Assembly (NCBI GenBank): GCA_021810805.1
Contig: JAJZHW010000015.1
Span: forward strand, 1-32,751
Length of the DNA: 32,751 nucleotides
Reading direction: 5' to 3'
Origin: Nitrospirota bacterium
Lineage (GTDB): Bacteria; Nitrospirota; Leptospirillia; Leptospirillales; Leptospirillaceae
Below, piece by piece: positions 15,601 to 23,466 of this stretch. Each line of letters begins with the position of its first letter. Positions within the stretch are counted from its first letter, which is position 1. Made by a program: the position numbers and the translations under genes. The notes below the pieces were generated by a model, which was given only the letters and a program-made list of their open reading frames with translations, ran no database searches and was not told the origin of the DNA.

Positions 15601-16410
15601 TCAGGGAGAAGGGAACTCGGAGCGAAGAATGTCCGGATCGAGGGACGCCCGTTCCTTCCCCGACACCGCGGCGAGGAGACGCTGGTAGAGCTCGAGTGCA
15701 CGCGCCACCGACTCCGGCAGGGAACATTCGGTCCGGACAGAAAGGGCGGCCACGAGGGAAGAGAGGGTGCAACCTCCCCCGTGGATACCGGGAAGAGCCC
15801 TGAAGGGATGGGAAAAGATCCTCTCCCCGGACGGCGTCCAGAAGAGGTCTGTCCGGGGCTCCTCCCCGGGCTGATGCCCTCCCTTGAGGAGGAGGGCCCG
15901 GACCCCGAACTGGTCGTGGAGGCGGCGGGCCATCATGACAAGATCCTCGGGCCGAGCTCCCGGGAGCTCTCCCGCGAGCTCCGTCGCCTCCGGAAGGTTG
16001 GGGGTCACAAGGTCCACCCGCGAAAAAAGAAGGCGGGCAAGATCGCGGAAGGCCGGGGAGCTTAAAAGCGATCCTCCCGCCCCAAAAAGGTAAACGGGAT
16101 CCAGAATGCGCAGAACGTCCCCGGGAAGCCCATCCAGAAAATCCGCCAAGACCGGGACAAGGGAGGAGTTCATGAGGCCGATCTTGAGGGCCCGGGGAGC
16201 CCCCTCCCGGGTCACCGCCTCGAGCATGTCCGAAAAGAGGTCCGGGGAGAGCGTCTCGCTTCGCTGTACCCCCTGGAGGTTCTGGACGGTCAGAACCGTG
16301 GGAACCCCCTGCCCCCGGACACCCAGGGCCGAAAAGACGCGGAGATCCTGGTAGAGTCCGGCCCCTCCCGAGGGATCGAGACCGGCCACGGAGAGGGCAT
16401 AGCCCTTCAT
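15601..16410 (-). CDS. thiD: Hydroxymethylpyrimidine (phosphate) kinase
   Basis: Phosphorylates HMP and HMP-phosphate to give HMP-PP for thiamine synthesis. The 269-residue product has the family's N terminus (SVAGLDPSGGAGLYQDL), KIGLMNSSLV, LDPVYLFGAGGSLL, TPNLPEATELAG, LLLKGGH and the anion-hole/catalytic segment HGGGCTLSS (C214), where the usual HGTGCT has Gly for Thr. Length fits the family. The ATG at 16410 has AGGAGAG upstream and overlaps the M23 gene stop in ATGA. It is the last gene of the thiG-thiE-M23-thiD unit. Confidence 0.93.
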   Translation of the reverse strand: MKGYALSVAGLDPSGGAGLYQDLRVFSALGVRGQGVPTVLTVQNLQGVQRSETLSPDLFSDMLEAVTREGAPRALKIGLMNSSLVPVLADFLDGLPGDVLRILDPVYLFGAGGSLLSSPAFRDLARLLFSRVDLVTPNLPEATELAGELPGARPEDLVMMARRLHDQFGVRALLLKGGHQPGEEPRTDLFWTPSGERIFSHPFRALPGIHGGGCTLSSLVAALSVRTECSLPESVARALELYQRLLAAVSGKERASLDPDILRSEFPSP

Positions 16411-17327
16411 GGACTCTCCTGTCGGAGATGGACGGCCTTCCGGAGGAGCCCGGTGAGCATCATGGGGTTGACGTGGGCGCCCCTCAACACCGCCCCATAG
16501 TGAAGGACCGGTCCGGTCACCCGGCCGGTATGCCCCACATGGCCGATCACCTGACCCCGGACGACCCGGTCCCCGGCCCGCACCGCCATGTCCGACATGT
16601 GCAGGTACTCGGTCAGAAGCCCCCCTCCGTGGTCGACAATGACCATGTTCCCGTCGTAGTAGAAGGAGCCGGCCAGACGCACGATCCCGTCGTTTGCCGC
16701 ATGGACGGGCGTCCCCTGGGGAGCGTCGATGTCCTCGCCCGAGTGCCGGGCCATCGCTCTTCCGTTGAGATAGCGATAGGCCCCGAAATCATGGGTCACC
16801 CTCCCGGAAAGGGGAGCCACGAAGGGGCGGTGAAAGAAAAAGGGACCGTCGGGAGGGGCAAGGGCGGCCAGGATGACCTTCCTCTCCCGGGCCAGACGAC
16901 GGAGGAAGGCGGCGGGAGGAGTCACGAAGGATCGGGCCACCGAGAGCCTCGACACCTGGAAGGGCCGGGATGTCACCGCCAGGGAGAGGGTGCGGCGACC
17001 GTCCGGTCCGTCGAGGATCAGGGGGAGATTCCCGGGGGGCGCGGAAAAGTCGACGCCCACAAGAACGGCCCGATAGGAGCCCCCTTGGTCGCCTGACGGC
17101 TGGCGCCGCCAGGGATGCACCCGGGCCCTGGAAGTCCCCACGGAGACGACCTTGACCGGGGCAGTGGAGGGAAACAGGATCAGGGCGAGCCCCCCCTGCG
17201 GGAGGGAGACCGCCGGAGAGGAGGCCGGAGAGGAGGATTGATCCGCCTCGAGACGGGGAGCCCAAAGAAGCGCCAGAAGAACCACTCCGGAAACCAGGGT
17301 CCGGATCCCCCCTCTCCGGCTAACCAC
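16407..17327 (-). CDS. Secreted M23-family (LytM) peptidase-like protein with altered active site
   Basis: A periplasmic protein of the LytM family, whose active members cut peptidoglycan cross-bridges. From the GTG at 17327 the product has about 306 residues: a signal peptide (RRGGIR, then a hydrophobic stretch, cleavage near LEA-DQ), a beta-rich N-terminal region and a C-terminal M23 domain. Zinc ligands are seen as H195 and D199 in RHSGEDIDAP, H243 in TEYLHM and H276 in VLHYG. The first His of the HxH pair, normally catalytic, is Val274 (GPVLHYG where GPHLHF/Y is usual). It may thus be an inactive, regulatory LytM protein. Upstream ATGs at 17351 and 17378 are possible starts, but GTG 17327 gives a clean signal peptide and only 8 bases of overlap with thiE. 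Confidence 0.85.
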   Translation of the reverse strand: MVSRRGGIRTLVSGVVLLALLWAPRLEADQSSSPASSPAVSLPQGGLALILFPSTAPVKVVSVGTSRARVHPWRRQPSGDQGGSYRAVLVGVDFSAPPGNLPLILDGPDGRRTLSLAVTSRPFQVSRLSVARSFVTPPAAFLRRLARERKVILAALAPPDGPFFFHRPFVAPLSGRVTHDFGAYRYLNGRAMARHSGEDIDAPQGTPVHAANDGIVRLAGSFYYDGNMVIVDHGGGLLTEYLHMSDMAVRAGDRVVRGQVIGHVGHTGRVTGPVLHYGAVLRGAHVNPMMLTGLLRKAVHLRQESP

Positions 17328-17955
17328 GGGTCCAGGCCTTGCGAAGGGCATAGGCGGCGGCCACGGGGTCCGGCGCATAGGAGAGGGCCCCCATCACCAC
17401 CATGCCGGAGGCCCCGGAGGCCCGGACCATCGGCGCTTCATCGGGGCCGATCCCCCCGATGGCGAAAACCGGAACGCTCACCGACCGGATGATCTCTCCC
17501 AATCGGGCAAGTCCAAGCGGGGGACCAAAGGGCCGTTTGGAGGGGGTGTCGAAGACGGGACCGGCAATCAGATAGTCGGCCCCCTCCCGCACCGCCTCCT
17601 GCGCCGCAGCCGGGCTATGAACGGAGACCCCCACGAGAGAGCCTTCGCCCATCCATTGGCGGATCCGGGAAAGAGGAGGGTGGGCTTCGGGAAGGTGAAG
17701 CCCCATGGCCCCCCCGTCCATCGCAAAGTCCATCCGGCGGTTCACGAGCCAGGGAAGGCCTCGAGGAACATTGTCGCGAAAATGTCTCACCAGCTCCGAG
17801 AACTCCCACCACGACGAGGTCTTGCGGCGAAGGATCACCGCACTCACTCCACCTCGGGCCGATTCGATCGCCCGCCTCACAAGATCGCGCACCGGCACCT
17901 CCTCCGGCGTGACATACAAAAGTGGCCCCAGGGACTCGGGACGACGGGGCTCCAT
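17320..17955 (-). CDS. thiE: Thiamine-phosphate synthase family protein (ThiE, or TenI-like)
   Basis: ThiE joins HMP-PP and the thiazole phosphate to make thiamine monophosphate. The 211-residue TIM-barrel protein shows the family's GVSVHSPAAAQEAVREGADY, LIAGPVFDTPSKRP, and the phosphate-binding FAIGGIGPDEAP and SGMVVMGAL loops. Its position between thiG and thiD supports a thiamine role. TenI, the thiazole tautomerase, has the same fold and often sits next to thiG, so I cannot separate the two by eye. The ATG at 17955 overlaps the thiG stop in TGATG; the stop overlaps the M23 gene. Confidence 0.82.
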   Translation of the reverse strand: MEPRRPESLGPLLYVTPEEVPVRDLVRRAIESARGGVSAVILRRKTSSWWEFSELVRHFRDNVPRGLPWLVNRRMDFAMDGGAMGLHLPEAHPPLSRIRQWMGEGSLVGVSVHSPAAAQEAVREGADYLIAGPVFDTPSKRPFGPPLGLARLGEIIRSVSVPVFAIGGIGPDEAPMVRASGASGMVVMGALSYAPDPVAAAYALRKAWTRG

Positions 17956-18773
17956 CAGCTTCCCAGCATCCCGTCGAGGGGGCTGGAGGCGCTGGCATAA
18001 AGACGACGGGGCATGCGGCCCGCCAGATGGGAATCCCGACCGGCCGAGACGGCATTTTTCATGGCCCGGGCCATGAGAAGCGGGTTCTTCGCCTCGGCCA
18101 CGGCCGTGTTCATGAGAATCCCGGCAACGCCCATCTCCATGGCGATCGCCGCATCGGAGGCGCATCCCACCCCGGCATCCACAATCACCGGAACTGAGAC
18201 CGTTTCCATGATGATGCGAAGGCTCGCGGGGTTGCGGATTCCAAGGCCCGAACCGATGGGGGCGGCCAGGGGCATCACCGCCACGCATCCCACATCGACA
18301 AGCTTTTTGGCGATGACCGGATCGTCGCTGGTGTAGGGAAAGACGATTGACCCTTCCGAGACAAGGATCCGGGCCGCCTCCACCAGACCCGTGACATCGG
18401 GGTAAAGGGTCTTCGGATCTCCGATCACCTCGAGTTTGACGAGCGGAGAGATCCCGGACTCCCGGGCCAGCCGGGCGTATCTCAGGGCCTCCTCCACAGT
18501 GTAGCAGCCGGCGGTGTTCGGCAGGATCTTGAATTCCGAGGGGGGAAGAAAGTCCAGGAGGTTCGGCTCATCCTTTCTGAGAATGTTGACCCGTCGGACG
18601 GCCACCGTCACCACGTCGGCCCCCGATTCGAGAATCACCTTCCGGGTCATCTCGAAGGAGGAATATTTTCCCGTCCCGATCCAGAGGCGGGAACGAAACG
18701 ACATGTTCCCGATAACCAGGGGATCGTCGGAGAGGGTCTCGGAAGAAGGGGAAGGGGCAACGGTCGAACTCAT
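17955..18773 (-). CDS. thiG: Thiazole synthase
   Basis: Makes the thiazole phosphate of thiamine from 1-deoxyxylulose 5-phosphate, dehydroglycine and ThiS-thiocarboxylate. The 272-residue product has [20 protein letters not shown], the Schiff-base lysine K113 in [26 protein letters not shown], and [14 protein letters not shown] followed by [14 protein letters not shown]. The length is normal once a short extra N terminus is allowed for. GGAGG (18780-18784) lies six bases before the ATG. No thiS or thiH is in the window. No TPP riboswitch is seen in the upstream sequence. Confidence 0.96.
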   Translation of the reverse strand: MSSTVAPSPSSETLSDDPLVIGNMSFRSRLWIGTGKYSSFEMTRKVILESGADVVTVAVRRVNILRKDEPNLLDFLPPSEFKILPNTAGCYTVEEALRYARLARESGISPLVKLEVIGDPKTLYPDVTGLVEAARILVSEGSIVFPYTSDDPVIAKKLVDVGCVAVMPLAAPIGSGLGIRNPASLRIIMETVSVPVIVDAGVGCASDAAIAMEMGVAGILMNTAVAEAKNPLLMARAMKNAVSAGRDSHLAGRMPRRLYASASSPLDGMLGS

Positions 18774-18821
18774 GGGGAACCTCCAAAGGGGAAAAAGTCG
18801 CGGACAAAAGAGTATGACTCT

Positions 18822-18851
18822 ATTCTAGGACCAGACTCCCCTCGTGAGCAA
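18822..18851 (-). promoter_or_regulatory. Predicted promoter of the thiG-thiE-M23-thiD unit
   Basis: On the minus strand TTGCTC (18846-18851) is followed after 18 bases by TAGAAT (18822-18827), about 50 bases before the thiG start. The -35 is a partial match. It is divergent from the riboswitch promoter. Confidence 0.4.
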
Positions 18852-18924
18852 ACCTTGCGTCGACCTTCGTGATACCAATGTGCCGCCGGCCCCCGCTCGA
18901 CAAGCCCTGAATTTCTGGACTTTC

Positions 18925-18954
18925 TTGACAAAGCAGAGGTTTTTTTCCTATCAT
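18925..18954 (+). promoter_or_regulatory. Predicted promoter of the cobalamin riboswitch transcript
   Basis: Perfect TTGACA (18925-18930), an 18-base spacer and TATCAT (18949-18954). Transcription would start near 18961, immediately before the first riboswitch helix. Confidence 0.55.
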
Positions 18955-18965
18955 GACGCCGTCGT

Positions 18966-19135
18966 AGATGGTTCCCCGTTCCGGGGATGAAAAGGGAACA
19001 CGGTATGGACACATCCGAAGCCGTGGCTGCCCCCGCAACTGTATGCGGTGAGTCGAACGCGATGAGCGCCACTGGGAGACCGGGAAGGCCGCGCCAGACA
19101 TTGACCCGCAAGCCAGGAGACCTGCCATCACGCCA
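18966..19135 (+). promoter_or_regulatory. Cobalamin (B12) riboswitch
   Basis: The conserved elements of the cobalamin aptamer appear in the correct order on the plus strand: GGTTCC with its partner GGGAACACGG, CCGTGGCTGCCCCCGCAACTG, GCCACTGGGA, CGGGAAGGC, GACCCGCAAG, and the B12 box AGCCAGGAGACCTGCC at 19111-19126. It is followed by an intrinsic terminator, so control is probably by transcription attenuation: bound cobalamin would favour termination. The first clear gene downstream is the outer-membrane barrel gene 450 bases later. Confidence 0.95.
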
Positions 19136-19171
19136 AGTCACTGACGAACACACGGGGCGGGGTGTCCTTGT

Positions 19172-19200
19172 GGGTCTCAGACTCCTGACGAGCCCTTTTT
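19172..19200 (+). terminator. Intrinsic terminator of the riboswitch expression platform
   Basis: GGGTCTC (19172-19178) pairs with GAGCCC (19190-19195), leaving one bulged T and an 11-base loop, and is followed directly by five T residues. It lies about 45 bases after the B12 box, the normal place for the switching terminator. Confidence 0.75.
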
Positions 19201-19445
19201 CCTTTGGCAGGGTCTGACATCGGGTTCGTGGTGACATGTCTCCCACACTGTCGCCACGAGGCCTCCCTTGTCGAACATCTCCCGCATTCCATTCCGAACA
19301 TCGTCACCCTACCCCTGGACTCCCCTTCACAAAACGTCCTCTCGCTGTTCATACGAAGAGCAGTTCCCGCCGCTTCGGCCTCCTTTCTCTTCTCGCGACA
19401 ATCGCCTCTCAAAAAAAGGAGAAGTCCCCCATAAATTTCCAGGAG
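19201..19445 (+). other. Gene-poor stretch between riboswitch terminator and Fur-like promoter
   Basis: These 245 bases would be transcribed when the riboswitch reads through, yet I find no reading frame with a ribosome binding site and protein-like composition. Frames opening at 19204, 19236 and 19268 are open for 76-92 codons but are rich in Pro/Ser/Arg and look non-coding. The stretch may be a long leader or the remains of a lost gene. Confidence 0.4.
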
Positions 19446-19474
19446 TTGACATGGGCAAATTTAATAATGATAAT
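19446..19474 (+). promoter_or_regulatory. Strong predicted promoter of the outer-membrane protein gene
   Basis: Perfect TTGACA (19446-19451), exactly 17 bases, then GATAAT (19469-19474), one base from consensus. It would give a leader of about 105 bases to the ATG at 19586. The -10 is inside the Fur-like palindrome. Confidence 0.7.
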
Positions 19475-19487
19475 TATTCTCATTATT
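19463..19487 (+). promoter_or_regulatory. Fur-box-like operator
   Basis: A 25-base near-palindrome with perfect 8-base arms, AATAATGA and TCATTATT. Its 19-base part from 19469 matches the E. coli Fur consensus (GATAATGATAATCATTATC) at 15 of 19 positions. It covers the -10 and the likely start site of the promoter, the classic placement for repression by an iron-loaded Fur-type protein. A Zur- or Mur-type relative could also use it. Confidence 0.7.
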
Positions 19488-19585
19488 GCTTCCCGAAGGA
19501 CTTGATCCCGAGAAGCATTCCGATTATGATACAAGAAATCATTTGATACTTAATATCACTATCCGAGACAGTTATTGGGAGACGC

Positions 19586-20704
19586 ATGGACCGCCCCCTT
19601 GAACCCCAAACGAGACCAACGCCACGGCGGAGGGCTCTTTCCCTTTGGCTCTTTGGCCTTTCGTTCCTGTCCATTTTTCTTTTCGTGAATGTTCCCAATT
19701 GTTTGGTGGCGGTTCGTGCCTCTTGGGCCCAAGAGTCCTCTCCTCCTCCGCAGGATGTGGACGGAGACCTCGTCCCCGACCTCGACGAAATGGCCCCGAG
19801 CTATCTCTCCTGGGGTCCCAACACCAGCGGGCCCATGTTCACCGGAACCGCCGAAGTCGAACCCGTGGGATCCTTTTTCTACGAGCCTTACTGGTTCGAC
19901 TACCTGAATCCCGGTCTCGGCATGAGCTCCCTGGCCATGAGCCAACGTCTCTCGATCGGCCTCATCAAAAACTGGGAATTCGACATTTCCGTTCCGTTTG
20001 TGGCCAACCAGGCCGGAGCCCCTACGACACCCGGACCGACCGTCAACGCCTTCGGCATGGGAGACACCCTGGTCTGGTTCAAGAACCAGCTCACAAGCGA
20101 TGCGGATCCCTATCACTTTTTTGCCCGCCCCGCCCTGACCGTGGAGTACCAGTTCACCCTCCCCACCGGACACTTTCTGAACCTCAATCCCCAGCTTTAC
20201 GGGGAAGACCAGACCGGGGACGGTACCTTTAATGAGGGGATCTACCTCCTCATGCGCAAGCACTTCAAACCCTTCATGCTTTATCTGGAGGCGGGGGACA
20301 TCATCGAGAACCCGACTCAGGTGGGCACAGGCTACACCTTCAACAACTCCATCCAGACCACAGCCTCCCCCCAGACCGTCATCGACGGCAACCTCCTCTG
20401 GTTCTCGGGGGCCTTCGAGCATGTGCTGAGCGACAAATGGGGCGCGGGATATGTTCTGGAGTTTTTCGGAGAGAGCCAGACCGGACAGAGCCTTCTCTTC
20501 GGGGCGGCCAACGCCCCCGCCTGGAGTTTTCTCTGGGTCGACCCCGGCATCGAGCTGACCTGGCCGGATACCGAACGCGTCTCGGTAACCTGGGGGCTGG
20601 CCATGGGATTTCCTGTCTACCAGTCGAACTATCCGGCCACCTACACCCCCATGGGAACCATTACCGTTTACTACAACGGACCCTTTGGATACCGCGGAGA
20701 ATAG
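19586..20704 (+). CDS. Predicted outer-membrane beta-barrel protein with Ca-binding-type loop
   Basis: A 372-residue exported protein. It has an Arg-rich N terminus, a long hydrophobic segment and a likely signal-peptidase site near RASWA-QE. The mature start holds DVDGDLVPDLDE, an Asp-rich EF-hand/thrombospondin-3-like calcium loop. The rest is made of alternating, aromatic-ended strands (for example GSFFYEPYWFDY, LTVEYQFTLPTG, GTITVYYNGPFGY), as in porin-like transporters. It does not look like a TonB-dependent receptor: it is too short and has no plug domain. I do not recognise the exact family. The ATG at 19586 follows GGGAG (19577-19581). A riboswitch and a Fur-like promoter lie upstream, so a role in metal or cofactor uptake is possible but inferred from position only. 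Confidence 0.75.
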   Translation: MDRPLEPQTRPTPRRRALSLWLFGLSFLSIFLFVNVPNCLVAVRASWAQESSPPPQDVDGDLVPDLDEMAPSYLSWGPNTSGPMFTGTAEVEPVGSFFYEPYWFDYLNPGLGMSSLAMSQRLSIGLIKNWEFDISVPFVANQAGAPTTPGPTVNAFGMGDTLVWFKNQLTSDADPYHFFARPALTVEYQFTLPTGHFLNLNPQLYGEDQTGDGTFNEGIYLLMRKHFKPFMLYLEAGDIIENPTQVGTGYTFNNSIQTTASPQTVIDGNLLWFSGAFEHVLSDKWGAGYVLEFFGESQTGQSLLFGAANAPAWSFLWVDPGIELTWPDTERVSVTWGLAMGFPVYQSNYPATYTPMGTITVYYNGPFGYRGE

Positions 20705-20747
20705 AATTCCTGTTTTTCTCTCGATAAGACACATTAAAGGAGCGACC

Positions 20748-21401
20748 ATGAAAAATCTCTTGGCAAAACACACCACCTCGACAATTGCCGCCCTCGGGGC
20801 GGCCCTGGCACTCTCCGCCTGTCAGACGCTTTCCTCAAGCGACCCAATCGCCCTTGAGGCCCAGAGCCGCGCGGCTTTGCACGCCGGGGCAATCAATCCC
20901 GCCCTGCGTCTGACGCAACAGCTGATCGCCGAACGCGGCCCCACACCCTCCTCGCTCAACCAGATGGCCCTGATTCAATCCCGCAAGGGGAACGCCGAGG
21001 CGGCCCGGCGGATCCTTCTCTACGCCCACACCCTCTACCCCCGGTCGACTCCGATCTCGATGAACCTCGCCAAGATCGATGTCCATTTCGGGAAGATGCA
21101 CACCGCACGGAAGATACTCCTCCCCCTCCTCTCTCTAAAGACCTGGCCGGAGGGATTCCAGCTTCTGATGGGACGGGTCGACCTGGAAACGGGGCATCTC
21201 CCGGAAGCGTCGATCTTCCTCCATGAGGCTCTGCGCCAGCATCCCGACGACCCCTTGGTTCTCGCCAATATGGGACTTTTAAACGAGCGCCTGGGGGAGA
21301 CAAAAATCGCCCACCGGAACTTCCTCAGAGCCAAGGAGCTTGCCCCCAAAGGCGCTCTGCGGGAGCGCATCGTTGCCCTTCTGCACAAGGTCGCTCCCTA
21401 A
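20748..21401 (+). CDS. TPR-repeat lipoprotein
   Basis: A 217-residue predicted lipoprotein: the short signal peptide ends in the lipobox LSAC (Cys about 25), so the mature protein is anchored to a membrane. The rest is helical and made of tetratricopeptide-like units (LNQMALIQSRKGNAEAARRI, FQLLMGRVDLETGHLPEASI, VLANMGLLNERLGETKIAHR), folds that usually hold protein partners. The true start is the ATG at 20748, with AAAGGAG upstream. It lies 43 bases after the outer-membrane barrel gene and probably shares its promoter, so the two products may act together at the envelope. The specific function is unknown. Confidence 0.8.
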   Translation: MKNLLAKHTTSTIAALGAALALSACQTLSSSDPIALEAQSRAALHAGAINPALRLTQQLIAERGPTPSSLNQMALIQSRKGNAEAARRILLYAHTLYPRSTPISMNLAKIDVHFGKMHTARKILLPLLSLKTWPEGFQLLMGRVDLETGHLPEASIFLHEALRQHPDDPLVLANMGLLNERLGETKIAHRNFLRAKELAPKGALRERIVALLHKVAP

Positions 21402-21460
21402 TATCCTTTCCCGTCACTGAAAGACGTGGCATTTAGGATAAAGGTCGGATGGTGCCGCGC

Positions 21461-21489
21461 TTTTCACGGCAGAGATCGTGGATTATAAT
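21461..21489 (+). promoter_or_regulatory. Predicted promoter of acs
   Basis: TTTTCA (21461-21466), a 17-base spacer and a perfect TATAAT (21484-21489). The likely transcription start is near 21496, about 78 bases before the acs ATG. Confidence 0.55.
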
Positions 21490-21573
21490 GCGAATGAGGG
21501 AGGGAACCCTCCCGAACCAGCGTTTCAACAGGCATTCTCCCTGTTCATGACCCTACCTAAATGCGGAGCCCTC

Positions 21574-23463
21574 ATGGCTGACCATTCTCCCTCTTCCCTC
21601 TTCGTCCCCTCCCCCGAGATCGCCCATAAAAGCCGGGTTCCTGATTACGAAGGGCTCTACGCTCGGGCGGTTGCCGACCCCCTCTCCTTCTGGGAAGAGC
21701 GGGCAAAGCTTTTGTCCTTCACCCAGCCGCATCACACCCTTCTCGACTGGAATCCCCAGACCTATGAGGGGCGATGGCTTGTGGGGGCCAAAGGCAATAT
21801 TGCCCACAATGCCCTGGACCGGCATGTGGCGGAGGGGCACGGAACCAAGGTGGCCCTGATCTGGAGCGGAGACAAAGGAGAAGAAAGGGTCTTCACCTAT
21901 GCCGAGCTTCTCGAAAAGACGATCCGATTCTCCCTGGCCCTCCGATCCCTTGGAGTGGGCAAGGGGGACCGGGTGGCCATCTTTCTGCCCCCCACGCCCG
22001 ACCAGGTGGTGGCCATGCTGGCCTGTGCCCGCATCGGGGCCATCCATGCCGTCGTCTTCTCGGGATTTTCCCAGGCCGCCCTCCGGAGCCGACTGGAGGA
22101 CTTTGAACCCAAAGTGCTCATCACGGCCGATCTGGCCTATCGGAGGGGAAAACGTGTTCCCCTCCTCGACACGGCCCGAAAGGCCCGGGAAGAGGCGGGG
22201 TCGGTGACCTCCCTGATCATCGTCGGACGCGAGGGAGAGTTTGCCGGCGACCGATTACCTGGCGAGCACAGCCTTGGCGATCTTCTGGCGAAGGTTCGCC
22301 ACGAAACGCCTCCCTCCCCTGAACCGATGGGAGTCGACGATCCCCTTTTCGTCCTCTATACCTCGGGGACCACCGGGAAGCCCAAGGGGATAGTCCATAT
22401 GCACCTGGGATACATGCTGGGAACATTCGCCACCACCCGGGAGATCTTTGACATCCGTGACTCCGATGTCTACTTCTGCGTGGCCGATCCCGGATGGATC
22501 ACCGGACACAGCTATGTCGTCTATGGCCCCTTGCTGAACCGGGCCACCGTCCTCCTGGCCGAGGGAACGCCGGAATATCCCGACGCCGGACGCCACTGGT
22601 CCCTGATCGAACGCCACCGGGTTTCCATCTACTACTCCACCCCCACCACGATCCGCCTCCTCATGCGGCAGGGGGACGAGTGGCCCGCCAAGTTCGACCT
22701 GAGGAGCCTCAGGATTCTGGGATCCGTGGGGGAGCCATTAAACCCAGAGGCCTGGCACTGGTTCCACCGGGTCACCGGGGGCCACCTCCCCATCCTTGAT
22801 ACCTGGTGGCAGACCGAGACCGGGATGATCATGATCACCCCCTTTATTTCGACCCCGGAAAAACCCGGGTCCGCAGGGCGTCCCTTCCCTGGGGTTGTGG
22901 CCGAGGTCGTCGACCCCGCCACCGGAGTCCCGGTCAAGCCCGGAGAGAGCGGAACGGTGGTCATACGCACCCCTTGGCCCTCCATGTTCCGAACCGTCTT
23001 CCGGGATCCGGAGCGCTACCGCAAATACTGGACAGAGATCCCCGGAGGATTTTTCTCGGGAGATTCGGCCCGTCGGGACGAAGATGGCTTCTTTTTCTTT
23101 CTGGGACGGGTGGATGATGTCATCAAGGTGGCCGGACACCGGTTGGGAACCGCCGAAATCGAAAGCGCCCTCATCACCCACCCCCACATCGCCGAGGCGG
23201 CCGCGATCGGCAAGCCTCACGATCTGAAGGGAGAAATCATCAAGGTTTTCGTGGTCCTTCACCCCCATGCCGAAAAGAATCCTCCGGGCCATGACGAAAT
23301 AAAGAAACATGTCCGGACAGAGCTTGGTGGCATCGCCGAGCCCCATGAAATCGATATCGTCGTCTCCCTCCCCAAGACCCGCAGCGGCAAGATCATGCGC
23401 CGGGTTCTCAAGGCCCGGGAGATGGGTCTCCCCGAGGGAGATCTCTCGACATTGGAGGATTGA
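21574..23463 (+). CDS. acs: Acetyl-CoA synthetase (AMP-forming)
   Basis: Activates acetate to acetyl-CoA through acetyl-AMP. The 629-residue product has the ANL-family P-loop LYTSGTTGKPKGIVH, the acetate-site segment WWQTETGM, the hinge and CoA region DVIKVAGHRLGTAEIESAL, and the catalytic, acetylation-regulated lysine in PKTRSGKIMRR near the C terminus. The N-terminal ACAS_N region (YEGLYARAVADPLSFWEE) is present. I chose the ATG at 21574, which gives MADHSPSS and has GGAG five bases before it, because the frame further upstream overlaps the predicted promoter. A glyoxalase-fold gene follows after 3 bases. Confidence 0.95.
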   Translation: MADHSPSSLFVPSPEIAHKSRVPDYEGLYARAVADPLSFWEERAKLLSFTQPHHTLLDWNPQTYEGRWLVGAKGNIAHNALDRHVAEGHGTKVALIWSGDKGEERVFTYAELLEKTIRFSLALRSLGVGKGDRVAIFLPPTPDQVVAMLACARIGAIHAVVFSGFSQAALRSRLEDFEPKVLITADLAYRRGKRVPLLDTARKAREEAGSVTSLIIVGREGEFAGDRLPGEHSLGDLLAKVRHETPPSPEPMGVDDPLFVLYTSGTTGKPKGIVHMHLGYMLGTFATTREIFDIRDSDVYFCVADPGWITGHSYVVYGPLLNRATVLLAEGTPEYPDAGRHWSLIERHRVSIYYSTPTTIRLLMRQGDEWPAKFDLRSLRILGSVGEPLNPEAWHWFHRVTGGHLPILDTWWQTETGMIMITPFISTPEKPGSAGRPFPGVVAEVVDPATGVPVKPGESGTVVIRTPWPSMFRTVFRDPERYRKYWTEIPGGFFSGDSARRDEDGFFFFLGRVDDVIKVAGHRLGTAEIESALITHPHIAEAAAIGKPHDLKGEIIKVFVVLHPHAEKNPPGHDEIKKHVRTELGGIAEPHEIDIVVSLPKTRSGKIMRRVLKAREMGLPEGDLSTLED

Positions 23464-23466
23464 CCC

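Noticed and set aside
18774-18965. Possible TPP riboswitch before thiG
   Set aside because: The minus strand lacks the CTGAGA and the ACCCTTTGAACCTGAT-type core. The only riboswitch here is the cobalamin one on the plus strand, which points away from thiG.
19204-19546. Small genes between the riboswitch and the barrel gene
   Set aside because: Three overlapping frames exist, but none has a good ribosome binding site or protein-like composition. The short frame after AGGAG at 19452 is the promoter and operator itself.
21402-21460. Terminator after the TPR lipoprotein gene
   Set aside because: The inverted arms TATCCT and AGGATA are weak, far apart and not followed by a T run.
21478-21573. 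N-terminal extension of acetyl-CoA synthetase
   Set aside because: The extra 32 codons overlap the predicted promoter and look unlike the family N terminus. The ATG at 21574 has a proper ribosome binding site.
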